Under the pieces are notes generated by a model, which saw only the letters and a program-made list of their open reading frames with translations, searched no databases and was not told the DNA's origin. Of a DNA stretch of 64,000 bases, positions 34,637 through 44,084 are shown one piece after another (within the stretch, counting starts at the first letter, position 1; every line of letters begins with the position of its first letter). Both the position numbers and the translations under genes were made by a program. Source of the DNA: Bin80 sp965215475 (GTDB lineage Bacteria; Bacteroidota; Rhodothermia; Rhodothermales; Bin80); contig OZ244061.1 of NCBI GenBank assembly GCA_965215475.1, positions 62,001 to 126,000 on the forward strand. Reading direction: 5' to 3'.

Positions 34637-36256
34637 ATGTCTAGCGATAAGGTATTAATATTCGAGACAACGCTACGAGACGGCGAACAGGCCCCCGGTG
34701 CGTCTATGAATATTGGGGAAAAGATTCGAATTGCACATCAGCTTCAAAAATTGAATGTAGATATCATTGAAGCGGGCTTTCCAGTTTCTTCGCCGGCACA
34801 GTTTGAAGCAGTTCAGAGGATCGCACAGGAAATTGATGGCCCGATTGTTGCCGCCCTTGCGCGGACGATTGAAGGAGATATAGATGCTGCTGGCGAAGCA
34901 TTGCTTACGGGCAGTAAGAGACGGATTCATACTTTTGTTGGTACAAGTGATATTCATTTGACCGCAAAATTTGGAGCCGATCGGTATGGGAAAACCCTGG
35001 AAGCAAAACGTGAGTATGTACTGGAAATGGTGGAGCGAGCAGTACGACAAGCTTGCTCAATTACCGAGGATGTAGAATTCAGCGCAGAGGATGCTGGTCG
35101 GACCAATGTGGACTACCTGATTGAGGTGATCAATGTCGCAATCAAGGCAGGAGCGACCACGATCAATATTCCGGATACGACCGGCTATTGTGTTCCCAGA
35201 GAATATGCAGATCTCTTCAAGACGGTTCAAGAGCAGTGTACCGATATTGATAAAGTAACGTTATCCGTTCACTGTCATGATGATTTGGGATTAGCCGTGG
35301 CAAATTCGCTGGCAGGTGTTTTAGCCGGTGCTCGGCAGGTCGAATGTACGGTGAATGGCATAGGTGAGCGAGCAGGCAATGCGTCCCTGGAAGAAGTGGT
35401 CATGGCGCTACATGTACGGAGCCAGCTCTTTGGGACACAGACGGACATAAATACACGTCTGTTGGCATCAACGAGTAAGATGGTATCCATTGCTACTGGC
35501 TTTTCTGTACCCCCAAACAAAGCGGTTGTCGGTGCAAATGCATTCAGTCATGAAGCAGGGATTCATCAACATGGGGTACTCAAAAGTCGAGAAACCTATG
35601 AGATCATGCGGGCCGTAGATGTGGGGCAGGAAACGGAAGCGATTCGTCTCGGTCGGCATTCTGGACGACATGGATTATTCAGCCGATTGGAAAAACTCGG
35701 CATCTTTGTGGGTTCAGATAGAAAAGAGGAGGTGTATAAGGAGTTCGTGACATTAGCCGATCGGAAAAAGGAGATCTTTGATGAAGATTTGGTCTTGCTG
35801 GCTCAGGGTCAGAAAGGAGACGCAGCCATAGCTCATTATCGACTAGATCATTTATCGGTAAACAGCAGGACGGGAAAGATGCCACGTGCAGAAGTACTCT
35901 TATATCATAGCTCCTCAGATACCTCCTGCCGCAAAGCAGCAGAAGGGGATGGCCCGGTTGCAGCGATATATAAAGCGATTGATTTAGCGGCAGGGAGTCA
36001 TCATGGATTGGTATCCTATGGCATCCGATCGGTTGGAGAAGGGAAAGATGCCATGGGAGAAGTCACAGTTTTGATCACCGAAAACGGAACTCTTTTCCGT
36101 GGAATTGCCAGGCATACGGATGTTCTTCAAGCCTCCGCAAATGCCTATGTTAAGGCGCTGAATCAGTTAGAAGCATTTAGGGCTAGTAGTGGAGAAGAGT
36201 TCGTTTCTGATGGAATTATGCAATCATTTGGTAGTGACGGAGGACAAGATTTATGA
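34637..36256 (+). CDS. leuA: 2-isopropylmalate synthase
   Basis: LeuA joins acetyl-CoA and 2-oxoisovalerate, the first committed step to leucine. The 539-aa product has the TIM-barrel entry FETTLRDGEQAPGAS, the metal-binding SVHCHDDLGLAVANS, GNASLEEVVM and HQHGVLKSRETYEIM. The C-terminal LeuA-dimer domain (about residues 390-510) that binds leucine as feedback inhibitor is present. The size is normal for the bacterial long form. Its stop overlaps the leuC start (ATGA). The second alpha-acyl synthase of this operon (cimA) is a paralogue with a different substrate. Confidence 0.95.
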   Translation: MSSDKVLIFETTLRDGEQAPGASMNIGEKIRIAHQLQKLNVDIIEAGFPVSSPAQFEAVQRIAQEIDGPIVAALARTIEGDIDAAGEALLTGSKRRIHTFVGTSDIHLTAKFGADRYGKTLEAKREYVLEMVERAVRQACSITEDVEFSAEDAGRTNVDYLIEVINVAIKAGATTINIPDTTGYCVPREYADLFKTVQEQCTDIDKVTLSVHCHDDLGLAVANSLAGVLAGARQVECTVNGIGERAGNASLEEVVMALHVRSQLFGTQTDINTRLLASTSKMVSIATGFSVPPNKAVVGANAFSHEAGIHQHGVLKSRETYEIMRAVDVGQETEAIRLGRHSGRHGLFSRLEKLGIFVGSDRKEEVYKEFVTLADRKKEIFDEDLVLLAQGQKGDAAIAHYRLDHLSVNSRTGKMPRAEVLLYHSSSDTSCRKAAEGDGPVAAIYKAIDLAAGSHHGLVSYGIRSVGEGKDAMGEVTVLITENGTLFRGIARHTDVLQASANAYVKALNQLEAFRASSGEEFVSDGIMQSFGSDGGQDL

Positions 36257-37545
36257 CACTGACAGAAAAAGTTATTGCTCGCCATTGTGGGCGTCAGAGG
36301 GTTTCACCGGGTGAAAGTGTTTGGGTGGATGTAGATATTCTGATGACTCATGATGTATGTGGCCCCCCAACCATTGATATATTCAAACGTGAATTTGGTG
36401 AGGATGCCAAGGTATGGGATCCCGAAAAGCTTGTGATCTTACCGGATCATTATATCTTCACTCAGAATCATCATGCCAATCGTAATGTGCGTTTACTCAG
36501 GGAGTTTGCGGAGAAGCACGATTTGCCACATTATTATGATGTAGGATCCCCTCGGTATAAAGGCGTATGTCATATGGCTCTCGCGGAGGAAGGATTTAAT
36601 CGACCGGGGTCATTGCTGATTGGTACGGACAGCCATACCTGTACATCGGGGGCATTTGGTATGTTTTCGACGGGAGTTGGAAATACAGATGCAGCACTCA
36701 TTATGGGGACGGGGAAGATCTGGCTTCGTGTGCCCGAAACGATGCGTTTCGTCTTTGAGGGAGCTTTGCCTCCCTACCTGATGGCGAAGGATTTGATTTT
36801 AGCCGTAATTGGAGATATAGGCTGTGATGGGGCTACGTATCGTGCCATGGAGTTTGAAGGTGAATCTGTATACTCTCTTTCCATGCAGGAACGCATGACC
36901 CTCACAAATATGGCAATTGAAGCAGGGGGGAAAAACGGAATTATTGCACCGGACGAAACGACGATAGAATATGTTCGCGCACGTACGGATCACGAGTTTG
37001 AATGTCTTTATAGTGATGAGAATGCACGCTTCCATTCGGAATACCGTTATGATGTATCCACCCTGGAACCCGTAGTTGCAAAACCTCACCGACCGGATAA
37101 TCGTGCAAGTGTTATGGAGGTTTCTGGCACTCGTATAGACCGAGCATACGTTGGAAGTTGTACAGGTGGTAAACTGGAAGATTTCCAAGCGGCGGCACAA
37201 ATCATCAAAGGACAGGAAGTTGTAGTGGATACTTATATTGTTCCTGCGACGACAGAAATTAGTGAGTCACTACGAACCCTCACACTTGATGGAACGACAC
37301 TTTGGGATGTATTTGCTAATGCAGGATGCAAGATGGGGCAGGCCAGCTGTGCAGCATGTTTGGGAGGGCCTCCGGATACATTTGGTCGCATGCAAGGCGA
37401 TGAGGTCGTTATTTCTACAACCAATCGAAATTTTCCAGGCCGAATGGGTTCAAAGCAGGCCTCAGTCTATTTAGCATCGCCACTAACGGTAGCTGCAAGT
37501 GCACTCAGTGGTGTGATCACAGACCCCCGAGAAGTTTTGGTATAG
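36253..37545 (+). CDS. leuC: 3-isopropylmalate dehydratase, large subunit
   Basis: With LeuD, this Fe-S enzyme isomerises 2- to 3-isopropylmalate; in the citramalate route it acts on citramalate. The 430-aa product is of the shorter LeuC type related to homoaconitase. It carries GTDSHTCTSGAFGMFSTGVG, the first cluster cysteine in GSCTGGKLEDFQ and the CAACLGGPPD pair. It overlaps leuA by 4 bp, and leuD starts 2 bp after its stop. The cluster needs an intact CxxC, which is present. Confidence 0.95.
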   Translation: MTLTEKVIARHCGRQRVSPGESVWVDVDILMTHDVCGPPTIDIFKREFGEDAKVWDPEKLVILPDHYIFTQNHHANRNVRLLREFAEKHDLPHYYDVGSPRYKGVCHMALAEEGFNRPGSLLIGTDSHTCTSGAFGMFSTGVGNTDAALIMGTGKIWLRVPETMRFVFEGALPPYLMAKDLILAVIGDIGCDGATYRAMEFEGESVYSLSMQERMTLTNMAIEAGGKNGIIAPDETTIEYVRARTDHEFECLYSDENARFHSEYRYDVSTLEPVVAKPHRPDNRASVMEVSGTRIDRAYVGSCTGGKLEDFQAAAQIIKGQEVVVDTYIVPATTEISESLRTLTLDGTTLWDVFANAGCKMGQASCAACLGGPPDTFGRMQGDEVVISTTNRNFPGRMGSKQASVYLASPLTVAASALSGVITDPREVLV

Positions 37546-37547
37546 TC

Positions 37548-38114
37548 ATGGAAGCAAGCATTAATGGGTTGGCGTACGTTGTTGGTGATGCAATTGATAC
37601 AGATCAAATCATCCCTGCAGAACATTTGGTGTACAGCCTCAAAAAACCCGAAGAACGACGTATGTATGGACGTTATGCAATGAGTGGAGTACCTACACAA
37701 GAACAGGGACTCCCGCACGGTCATATTCCGTTCACAGACCCTGATAAGTATATGAGCAAGTATACGTTTGTGATTGGCGGGGTCAATTTTGGATGTGGGT
37801 CATCACGAGAGCATGCGCCATTTGCCTTGACCGAGGCGGGTGCAAAGGTCGTGATAGCCGAGAGTTATGCGCGAATTTTTTATCGAAACACGATTGATGG
37901 CGGATTTGTCATCCCTTTTGAGTCACATCAAAAAATCAATCGTGAAATCCGTACGGGAGACTCACTTGAACTTGATACAACAATCGGGCAGTTAACGAAC
38001 CATACGACAGGGAAAGAATATCTGCTTAAACCATTAGGAGATGTAGCAGATATCCTTAACGCGGGTAATGTCTTTGAATACGCGCGAAAGAATGGCCTGA
38101 TTAGTGCGACCTGA
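37548..38114 (+). CDS. leuD: 3-isopropylmalate dehydratase, small subunit
   Basis: The 188-aa partner of LeuC forms the swivelling domain of the isomerase. The key motif NFGCGSSREHAPFAL and the following AESYARIFYRNTIDGG are present, as is the YVVGDAIDTDQIIPAEHL entry. Its TGA overlaps the cimA ATG (TGATG), so the two are coupled. LeuC and LeuD can serve both isopropylmalate and citramalate, which makes them shared steps of the leucine and isoleucine branches here. Confidence 0.95.
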   Translation: MEASINGLAYVVGDAIDTDQIIPAEHLVYSLKKPEERRMYGRYAMSGVPTQEQGLPHGHIPFTDPDKYMSKYTFVIGGVNFGCGSSREHAPFALTEAGAKVVIAESYARIFYRNTIDGGFVIPFESHQKINREIRTGDSLELDTTIGQLTNHTTGKEYLLKPLGDVADILNAGNVFEYARKNGLISAT

Positions 38115-39724
38115 TGGGACAGATTGAATTATTTGATACCACGCTACGAGATGGTACTCAAGGGGAACATGTGACGCTTTCGGTGAATGATAAGGTTCGT
38201 ATCGCACACCGGCTTGACAAGTTTGGAATTCATGTGATTGAAGGGGGATGGCCTGGATCAAATCCAAAAGATCAGGAATTTTTTGAACGTGCGATTGAAG
38301 AAAATTGGTCGCATGCAGATATTTGTGCTTTCGGGTCTACCCGTAGGGCTCAGAACCTCCCCGGAGAAGATCCCAATCTACTTGCACTCGTCAGAGCCCA
38401 AACCAATACGGTTTCGATATTTGGTAAAAGCTGGATCTTACATGTAGAGAGAGCACTTAAGGTGACGAAGGAGGAAAATCTGGCTATGATCGCAGAGTCA
38501 GCTAAGTGGTTGCATGAGAATGATCTCCGTGTCATTTATGATGCAGAGCATTTTTTTGATGGATACAAAGACAATGCCGAATATGCGTTAAATACGCTTC
38601 ATGCTGCAGCAGAATCGGGCGCAGATGTGCTGGTTTTGTGTGATACCAATGGTGGTAACATGCCAACCGACATTAGGCAGATTACCGAGCATGTTTGTTC
38701 GGAAATGAAGGGGGCTACAATTGGGATTCATGCACACAATGACAGTGGCGTTGCAACAGCGAACAGTATTGCGGCTGTCGAGGCCGGGGCGCGTCACGTC
38801 CAGGGAACGATCAATGGGATTGGGGAGCGTACGGGGAATGCGGATCTATGTACGGTGATTGCCTGCCTCCAACATAAAATGGGATACGAGTGTGTCTCAG
38901 AGGAGCAGTTGGCAACCTTAGCAGATTTGAGTCAGTTTGTCTATGAAATCTGTAACATGTTACCACTCGATCGTGCTCCGTTCGTTGGTCGAAGCGCGTT
39001 TGCTCATAAGGGCGGAATTCATGTGTCGGCAGTCATGAAAGAACCGGCAGCGTACGAGCACATGATTCCTGAAGTGGTCGGGAATAAAAGACGAGTATTG
39101 GTTTCGGATTTGTCTGGACAATCCAATGTGCGTTATAAGGCAAAAGAGTTGGGGATTACGCTCAATGACAATGAGCAGGCGCGTCGAGCAGTTCAGCGGA
39201 TCAAAGAATTAGAACACCTTGGTTATGAGTTTCAGGGGGCTGAGGCATCTTTCGAATTACTATTGAGAACGATTAAGGGAGAGGATACGGAGATGTTTCG
39301 ATTAGATCGTTTGAGGGTTCACAGTGAGCAAGACAAAAAAGGATTAGAGTGGTCAGAAGCGACGGTGGCTGTTTTTGTGGGGAAACATCGTGAGATTGCG
39401 GTAGGAGAAGGCGTAGGTCCGGTTGATGCATTATCCCGGGCACTCAATCAGGCACTCTACCGCTTCTATCCGCATTTAGAAGCTTTACGACTCGCCGACT
39501 ATAAAGTACGTGTCCTTACTCCCGAGGAAGCTACTGCAGCTTCGGTCCGAGTCCTGATTGAACATCACGACAGGAATGGTGAAGATATTTGGCATACCGT
39601 GGGCGTATCTCCAAATATTTTGGATGCCAGTTGGCAGGCACTTACGGATGGTGTGCGCTATTATCTTCTACGCACAAAATTTCCTCTATATAAGGAGGAG
39701 CCAGAAATGATTGATGCACTCTGA
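38114..39724 (+). CDS. cimA: (R)-citramalate synthase
   Basis: CimA condenses pyruvate and acetyl-CoA to citramalate, a threonine-independent source of 2-oxobutyrate for isoleucine. The 536-aa product starts LFDTTLRDGTQGEHVTLS and has the CimA-type HVIEGGWPGSNPKDQEFF block, in contrast to EAGFPVSSPAQFEAV in LeuA. It also has GIHAHNDSGVATANS and a C-terminal regulatory LeuA-dimer-like domain (from about residue 400). Feedback by isoleucine is the family expectation. It is the last gene of the ilv-leu operon. Homocitrate or methylthioalkyl-malate synthase is less likely given these motifs. Confidence 0.92.
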   Translation: MGQIELFDTTLRDGTQGEHVTLSVNDKVRIAHRLDKFGIHVIEGGWPGSNPKDQEFFERAIEENWSHADICAFGSTRRAQNLPGEDPNLLALVRAQTNTVSIFGKSWILHVERALKVTKEENLAMIAESAKWLHENDLRVIYDAEHFFDGYKDNAEYALNTLHAAAESGADVLVLCDTNGGNMPTDIRQITEHVCSEMKGATIGIHAHNDSGVATANSIAAVEAGARHVQGTINGIGERTGNADLCTVIACLQHKMGYECVSEEQLATLADLSQFVYEICNMLPLDRAPFVGRSAFAHKGGIHVSAVMKEPAAYEHMIPEVVGNKRRVLVSDLSGQSNVRYKAKELGITLNDNEQARRAVQRIKELEHLGYEFQGAEASFELLLRTIKGEDTEMFRLDRLRVHSEQDKKGLEWSEATVAVFVGKHREIAVGEGVGPVDALSRALNQALYRFYPHLEALRLADYKVRVLTPEEATAASVRVLIEHHDRNGEDIWHTVGVSPNILDASWQALTDGVRYYLLRTKFPLYKEEPEMIDAL

Positions 39725-39867
39725 TTGCATTGTATTTTTGTATCACGGATCAAGATAATTTAGAATCAAATTTCTTTCTCCTTTTTGTTTACTTATGTAG
39801 GATTCAGAGTGTTTTCGCTCTCCAAACATAGAAAGGATTTCTATATCTCACAAATAGCTCTTCTTCG

Positions 39868-41556
39868 ATTTATTCGGCGTTTCGATTTATCGGTCAACTA
39901 GCGTGTATACTCGCAAGTACGACGCTACTGGTCTTTACGGCACTAGCTCAAGAAACCATTACCGTGACCAAGGACGGTGTCGTGAAGGCAGGGAGTTTGG
40001 GGGCATGGGTTGAGCAAAACGGATACATTGAAATTACATCATCCGAGTCGAGCGAAGTAGGGTTGTTTGCCGATCGGGATCTTTCACTGGGGAACTTCCG
40101 GATCACGGCTCAGCTGAGCCTTCCCGAGTTAAATGGTACGGGAGGTGCATTCCAGCTTGGAGAAAGCTATTTCGGGTTCGATGGACCGAATCAGCAACTG
40201 TACCTATCTGGCGCTTTAGTAGGTTGGCATCATGTGGTTCTTGGCCCCGCTCGTGATCATTTCAAACCTGGAGAATGGTTTACTTTTGAGGCGATTCGAA
40301 CCGATGGCATGATTCAATTCCTGATTAATGATCAGTTGATTCATTCAGTGGGTAGTTTTGCAGGGATCGGTCGTTTTGGTTTTACCTTTTCATCGCTTGG
40401 TCGTGTAGTCCCTTTGACGAAAGGCGAAGTCCGTCTGCTGGAATTTACTAGTACGGGTATATTTCGTCCTATCGGTACAATTACACCCGGTGGGTACAGT
40501 ATTCCTCTCATTGACCTTGCCGAAGAGGCTCACCGCCAAGTATTAGTAGATCGAGAAGCAAACCAGTACCTTGGTCATCCAACAACTGTGCTGCTGGATG
40601 ATCAGCATACAATCATCGCTGTATATCCAAAGGGACATGGGCGTGGTGCAGTTGTGATGAAGAAAAGTAGCGATGGCGGACTCACCTGGAGTGATCGCCT
40701 ACCTGTACCGGACAACTGGTCCACCTCACAGGAAGTCCCAACACTCTATCCAGTGATTGGGAATGATGGTACGAAGCGTTTGATCATGTTTTCCGGGTTG
40801 TATCCCATCCGTATGGCTTTTTCTGAGGATGAGGGAAGGACTTGGAGCCCATTAGAACCAATTGGAGATTTTGGTGGAATCGTGGCCATGGGGGACGTAA
40901 TTCGATTGCGTGATGGTCGTTATATGGCATTTTTTCATGACGACGGAAGGTTTATTCATGGACGTGAGCAAGAACAGGGGCAATTTTATGTGTATAAGAT
41001 CATATCGTCTAACGGTGGGTTAACTTGGGGGGAACCAGAAGTTGTCGTAACACATCCTGTGGCTGATCTGTGTGAACCAGGTGTCATTCGCTCTCCTGAT
41101 GGCCAGCAACTCGCTATGTTACTGAGAGAGAATAGTCGTCAGTTCAACAGCTTCGTAACATTCTCGGATGATGAAGGTGTTACATGGAGCATCCCGAAGG
41201 AAGTCACAGGTGCTCTCACTGGTGACAGACATCAGGCTGTCTATGGTCCGGATGGACGACTGTTTATCTCTTTTCGTGACCGTACCCATGTTTCACCCAC
41301 ATGGGGCGACTGGGTTGGATGGGTGGGTACGTATAAGGATATTATGCGTGGCCAGGAGGGACAGTATCGTGTGCGACTTATGGACAACCACGAGGGAGCG
41401 GATACGGCGTATCCAGGGGTTGAGATCCTTCCCGACGGGACTGTGGTTGCAACGACGTATGGTCACTGGATAAAAAATGAGCCTCCCTATATTATGAGCG
41501 TTCGCTTTACATTTAATGAACTTGATCGTACATTCATTGAAAATCAAAGGAATTAG
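39868..41556 (+). CDS. Secreted sialidase-like BNR/Asp-box glycosidase without a clear start codon
   Basis: The protein has an N-terminal jelly-roll-like domain of about 170 residues. A six-bladed propeller follows with four Asp boxes: SSDGGLTWSD, SEDEGRTWSP, SSNGGLTWGE and SDDEGVTWSI. These are typical of sialidases (GH33) and related BNR proteins, usually outside the cytoplasm. The frame is open from 39832, and 39880-39950 encodes a good signal peptide ending TALAQE. No ATG, GTG or TTG occurs between the stop at 39829 and that segment. The first standard start is GTG 39964, after the cleavage site. I therefore mark ATT 39868 as a tentative start; a lost start codon is the alternative. The sialic-acid substrate is unproven. 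Confidence 0.7.
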   Translation: MYSAFRFIGQLACILASTTLLVFTALAQETITVTKDGVVKAGSLGAWVEQNGYIEITSSESSEVGLFADRDLSLGNFRITAQLSLPELNGTGGAFQLGESYFGFDGPNQQLYLSGALVGWHHVVLGPARDHFKPGEWFTFEAIRTDGMIQFLINDQLIHSVGSFAGIGRFGFTFSSLGRVVPLTKGEVRLLEFTSTGIFRPIGTITPGGYSIPLIDLAEEAHRQVLVDREANQYLGHPTTVLLDDQHTIIAVYPKGHGRGAVVMKKSSDGGLTWSDRLPVPDNWSTSQEVPTLYPVIGNDGTKRLIMFSGLYPIRMAFSEDEGRTWSPLEPIGDFGGIVAMGDVIRLRDGRYMAFFHDDGRFIHGREQEQGQFYVYKIISSNGGLTWGEPEVVVTHPVADLCEPGVIRSPDGQQLAMLLRENSRQFNSFVTFSDDEGVTWSIPKEVTGALTGDRHQAVYGPDGRLFISFRDRTHVSPTWGDWVGWVGTYKDIMRGQEGQYRVRLMDNHEGADTAYPGVEILPDGTVVATTYGHWIKNEPPYIMSVRFTFNELDRTFIENQRN

Positions 41557-41779
41557 ATCTCAGAGGAATCACTTGTAATCCCCAAAATTATGTATATCGT
41601 GTGCACGGGGTGGTGATAATTCTTGGTATACGAGGAATTGGTGGGGCATATGGATGTGTCCGGGCGTTTGCATGGAACCATTACCGGAACATGGATAGAG
41701 CGAAGGATGTCCTTGATCGGTGTTCGCAGAATTGTTACAAAGAACATGCCCCGCCAAAACCTGAATAGGTTGTGTCAAA

Positions 41780-41989
41780 ATGAAAAGGAAAAGGATTATT
41801 GCGATCTTTGTAGGTTCCTTTGTGATGTCTCTGTCATCCTTTACGATGTATTATACTAGCTTGGATGATCACACTGTAACTGATTTGCTATGGGGGGTAT
41901 TGGCTTCGGCAATTTTAATGGCATTCTTTTATTTGTCTGACCGGATGGAGATTGAGCGCTTTAGCAAGCTTGGGCGATTGGACTCATGA
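41780..41989 (+). CDS. Small two-helix membrane protein
   Basis: The frame of 69 codons encodes a basic start (MKRKRIIAIF), a first hydrophobic helix (IIAIFVGSFVMSLSSFTMYY) and a second one (LLWGVLASAILMAFFYLS), then a short charged tail. I recognise no family. Its stop overlaps the start of the next small gene (ATGA), which supports real coding and coupled translation. It follows the sialidase-like gene by 220 bp with no visible gene between. Confidence 0.55.
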   Translation: MKRKRIIAIFVGSFVMSLSSFTMYYTSLDDHTVTDLLWGVLASAILMAFFYLSDRMEIERFSKLGRLDS

Positions 41990-42213
41990 TTGGGATGGGA
42001 CTTTTTGCCATTGGATGGTCCAGATCTTTGTCTGATGTCGGATCGGATATATATATGGCTTGGGGAGATTTTATGTGGTTTACGGGGCTTTGGATCACGG
42101 TTAGTTTTTTAGGGCTGCCCAAAGAACATAAACCCTATGAATGGTCTTTCTTTAAGCGCCGTAGACCAATCGAGGAAAAATCTGTCCACCAGCGGGGTAA
42201 AGCCGAAGCATAG
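41986..42213 (+). CDS. Small membrane protein, coupled to the preceding one
   Basis: The 75-codon product starts within the previous stop (ATGA). It has a hydrophobic N-terminus (MIGMGLFAIGWS), a second apolar stretch (MWFTGLWITVSFLGLP) and a basic C-terminus (FFKRRRPIEEK). No family was recognised. The 4-bp overlap and two similar membrane profiles suggest a two-subunit membrane complex, but the function is open. The region after it contains only an IS relic. Confidence 0.5.
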   Translation: MIGMGLFAIGWSRSLSDVGSDIYMAWGDFMWFTGLWITVSFLGLPKEHKPYEWSFFKRRRPIEEKSVHQRGKAEA

Positions 42214-42483
42214 AAGTTCCTTGTTTCTGAAAAAGGTGCACATTCCAGTTGATTGGGACACTCATGTCGAAGAAGGTTTGACAACATCTGTTCCAGATTT
42301 AATGTAATGCTTGAGTTAAGTAGAACCAACCTTAGTTCTACTGGGTTTATTTTTTGGGAGTTGTGTTTTACATCTCATTCGGTGCGTTCTTTCATCTGAA
42401 TACACAAGTAACAAAAATCGTGAAATTTTTGAGTGGCGCGCATCAGCAGCGTTTGGAGCGAGTTGAACACGCGCAGGCCTTGA

Positions 42484-43215
42484 TCACTGCGAAGCAGAAG
42501 CCCCGTCCGTTGGAGCGTGATCCAGTGCATGATCAAGTACCTGTCCGCGATTGACGTTGGTCAAATCGTCAGTGATTTGCTGCAGGCTGGTTTGGGCAGA
42601 GGAAGCATCCCATTGTTGCCACGCCGGTTGCAAGCGATGACGAAACTGCATGGCTTCGTCTGGATCCAGTCCGGTGAGGGCTTCCTCCATCACCGTATTC
42701 AGACATCGCTGCACAGACACGCGCTGCCCCCATACGCTTGATACCGCTGATTGTAATGCCACATTCCCCGGAAACGTCACCCGCATGTCGGATCCCAGTC
42801 CGCGCGTACTCAACGCATCCAGTGTGGCTTCCATACAACTCTGATCCTGGGGTCACGTTCACGATTCGGCGATGCCCCTGCAAACTCACCCCTACGCCAA
42901 TCAAAGCATAGAACCCCAGCACATAGGTGGCAGGTGGACGATCTTCTCGGCGTGCCAATCGCGACATGCCAGTAGAGATTCCGCCGATTCCCAGCAGGAT
43001 GACCGATCCGGCTCTGGAACCTCAGAGGATGGACCGAACACGACCGGCGCGGGGGCAGGTACGACGGGATTTGGTTCGGACACCACAGGCACAGGGGACA
43101 ATCGATCGGTGAACAGACGAAGTACATCGGTATAATGGCGAACCAATTCAAGATGGAGCTCCTGCGAAGACTCCTGAACGGGAAGGTTTGAAGCAGTAGA
43201 AGATCGTATATTCAT
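42484..43215 (-). pseudogene. IS256/mutator-type transposase relic
   Basis: Two minus-strand frames together resemble a mutator-type transposase. YVLGFYALIGVGVSLQGHRR with ATPGS-like NVTPGSE corresponds to the block around the second Asp. After a frameshift near 42840 come LSTRGLGSDMRV, SVWGQRVSVQRCLNTVMEEAL (compare QRCxxHxxRN of IS256) and QPAWQQWDASSAQTSLQQI. The HK/RN part is altered, and stops separate the blocks. The N-terminal frame 42901-43215 is Pro/Val-rich and uncertain. Assignment to IS256 is tentative; the remains are too degraded to find ends. Confidence 0.5.
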
Positions 43216-43259
43216 GGAAGTAGAGGGTTATGGTTGAACGGAACCTAAATCCCCACTAA

Positions 43260-44084
43260 CTATGATACACTCCCGGTTTTGAGCAACTTCATAGTAGCAT
43301 ATTTCAGTCCATCGGGTAATTGTGGTTCAAGTTTTCGCCCGTTTATGTGTGTAATTGGCACTGTGAGTCGCCCACTATTTGTCATGAATGCAGCATCCAC
43401 AAACGGCAACTCATCTTCCGTTATGGTTCGCTCTGTAATTTTAAGTCCTATGCTTGGAGCAATCCGCATTACCCATTGACGCATGATTCCTTGTAGGATG
43501 CCATCGGAAATCCGTGGGGTCGCCCAGGTATTATGAATCTTCAGAAACAGATTCCCGCTTGTAACACAGCAAACATTTCCGATTGTGTTCAAGAAAAGTG
43601 CATCGTCATAGCCTTCAGAACGAGCGGTTCTCAGGGCTGCCAGGTTATCCGTATAGGCAAGAGTTTTATGACGACTTGTAAGTGAGGTGTGATTTCGGCG
43701 AATGAAACTGGTTTGTAGGGAGATCGGCTTAAATTGCTCGCTTTCATTTAGTGGTGATAGGTTTAGTAGAACGGTTGGAGATGCCATTTGAGTATTCAAA
43801 CTCCATCTTTCTGCAGGGCCTGATGTGACCGTGATGCGCAGTACTCCGTTCTGATCTTCAGTCAGATTTGTATCAAGTAGATCGTGGATTCTTTGCTGAT
43901 CAATGTTGATATTAAGTGCGGCGGCATCACGCACAAGCCTGTTTACATGATCCGAGCGCAGGATCATGGTACCGCATACAATCAAGGACGTATCGAATAC
44001 TCCATCTGCGAGGAGTAATCCTCGATCCCGTAGATCAAAAGGACGAACTGCATGTTGCCTGCCTGACTGCTCTAAGAAGAACAT
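43260..44084 (-). CDS. pabC: Aminodeoxychorismate lyase (class IV PLP fold)
   Basis: PabC splits 4-amino-4-deoxychorismate into p-aminobenzoate and pyruvate. The 274-aa product is a branched-chain-aminotransferase-fold protein: GLLLADGVFDTSLIVCG near the N-terminus, the PLP lysine in SRHKTLAYTDN and the late phosphate-binding ISDGILQGIMRQWV. The usual E in the ExxxSN motif is changed (VCCVTSGNLF), so D-amino-acid transaminase is an alternative by fold. The neighbours decide: it overlaps pabA by 13 bp, and pabB precedes it in the same operon. Confidence 0.85.
   Translation of the reverse strand: MFFLEQSGRQHAVRPFDLRDRGLLLADGVFDTSLIVCGTMILRSDHVNRLVRDAAALNINIDQQRIHDLLDTNLTEDQNGVLRITVTSGPAERWSLNTQMASPTVLLNLSPLNESEQFKPISLQTSFIRRNHTSLTSRHKTLAYTDNLAALRTARSEGYDDALFLNTIGNVCCVTSGNLFLKIHNTWATPRISDGILQGIMRQWVMRIAPSIGLKITERTITEDELPFVDAAFMTNSGRLTVPITHINGRKLEPQLPDGLKYATMKLLKTGSVS

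Noticed and set aside
41623..41859. A 78-codon gene before the small membrane pair
   Set aside because: It overlaps the first membrane gene in another frame, has no coding-like pattern and no homologue was recognised.
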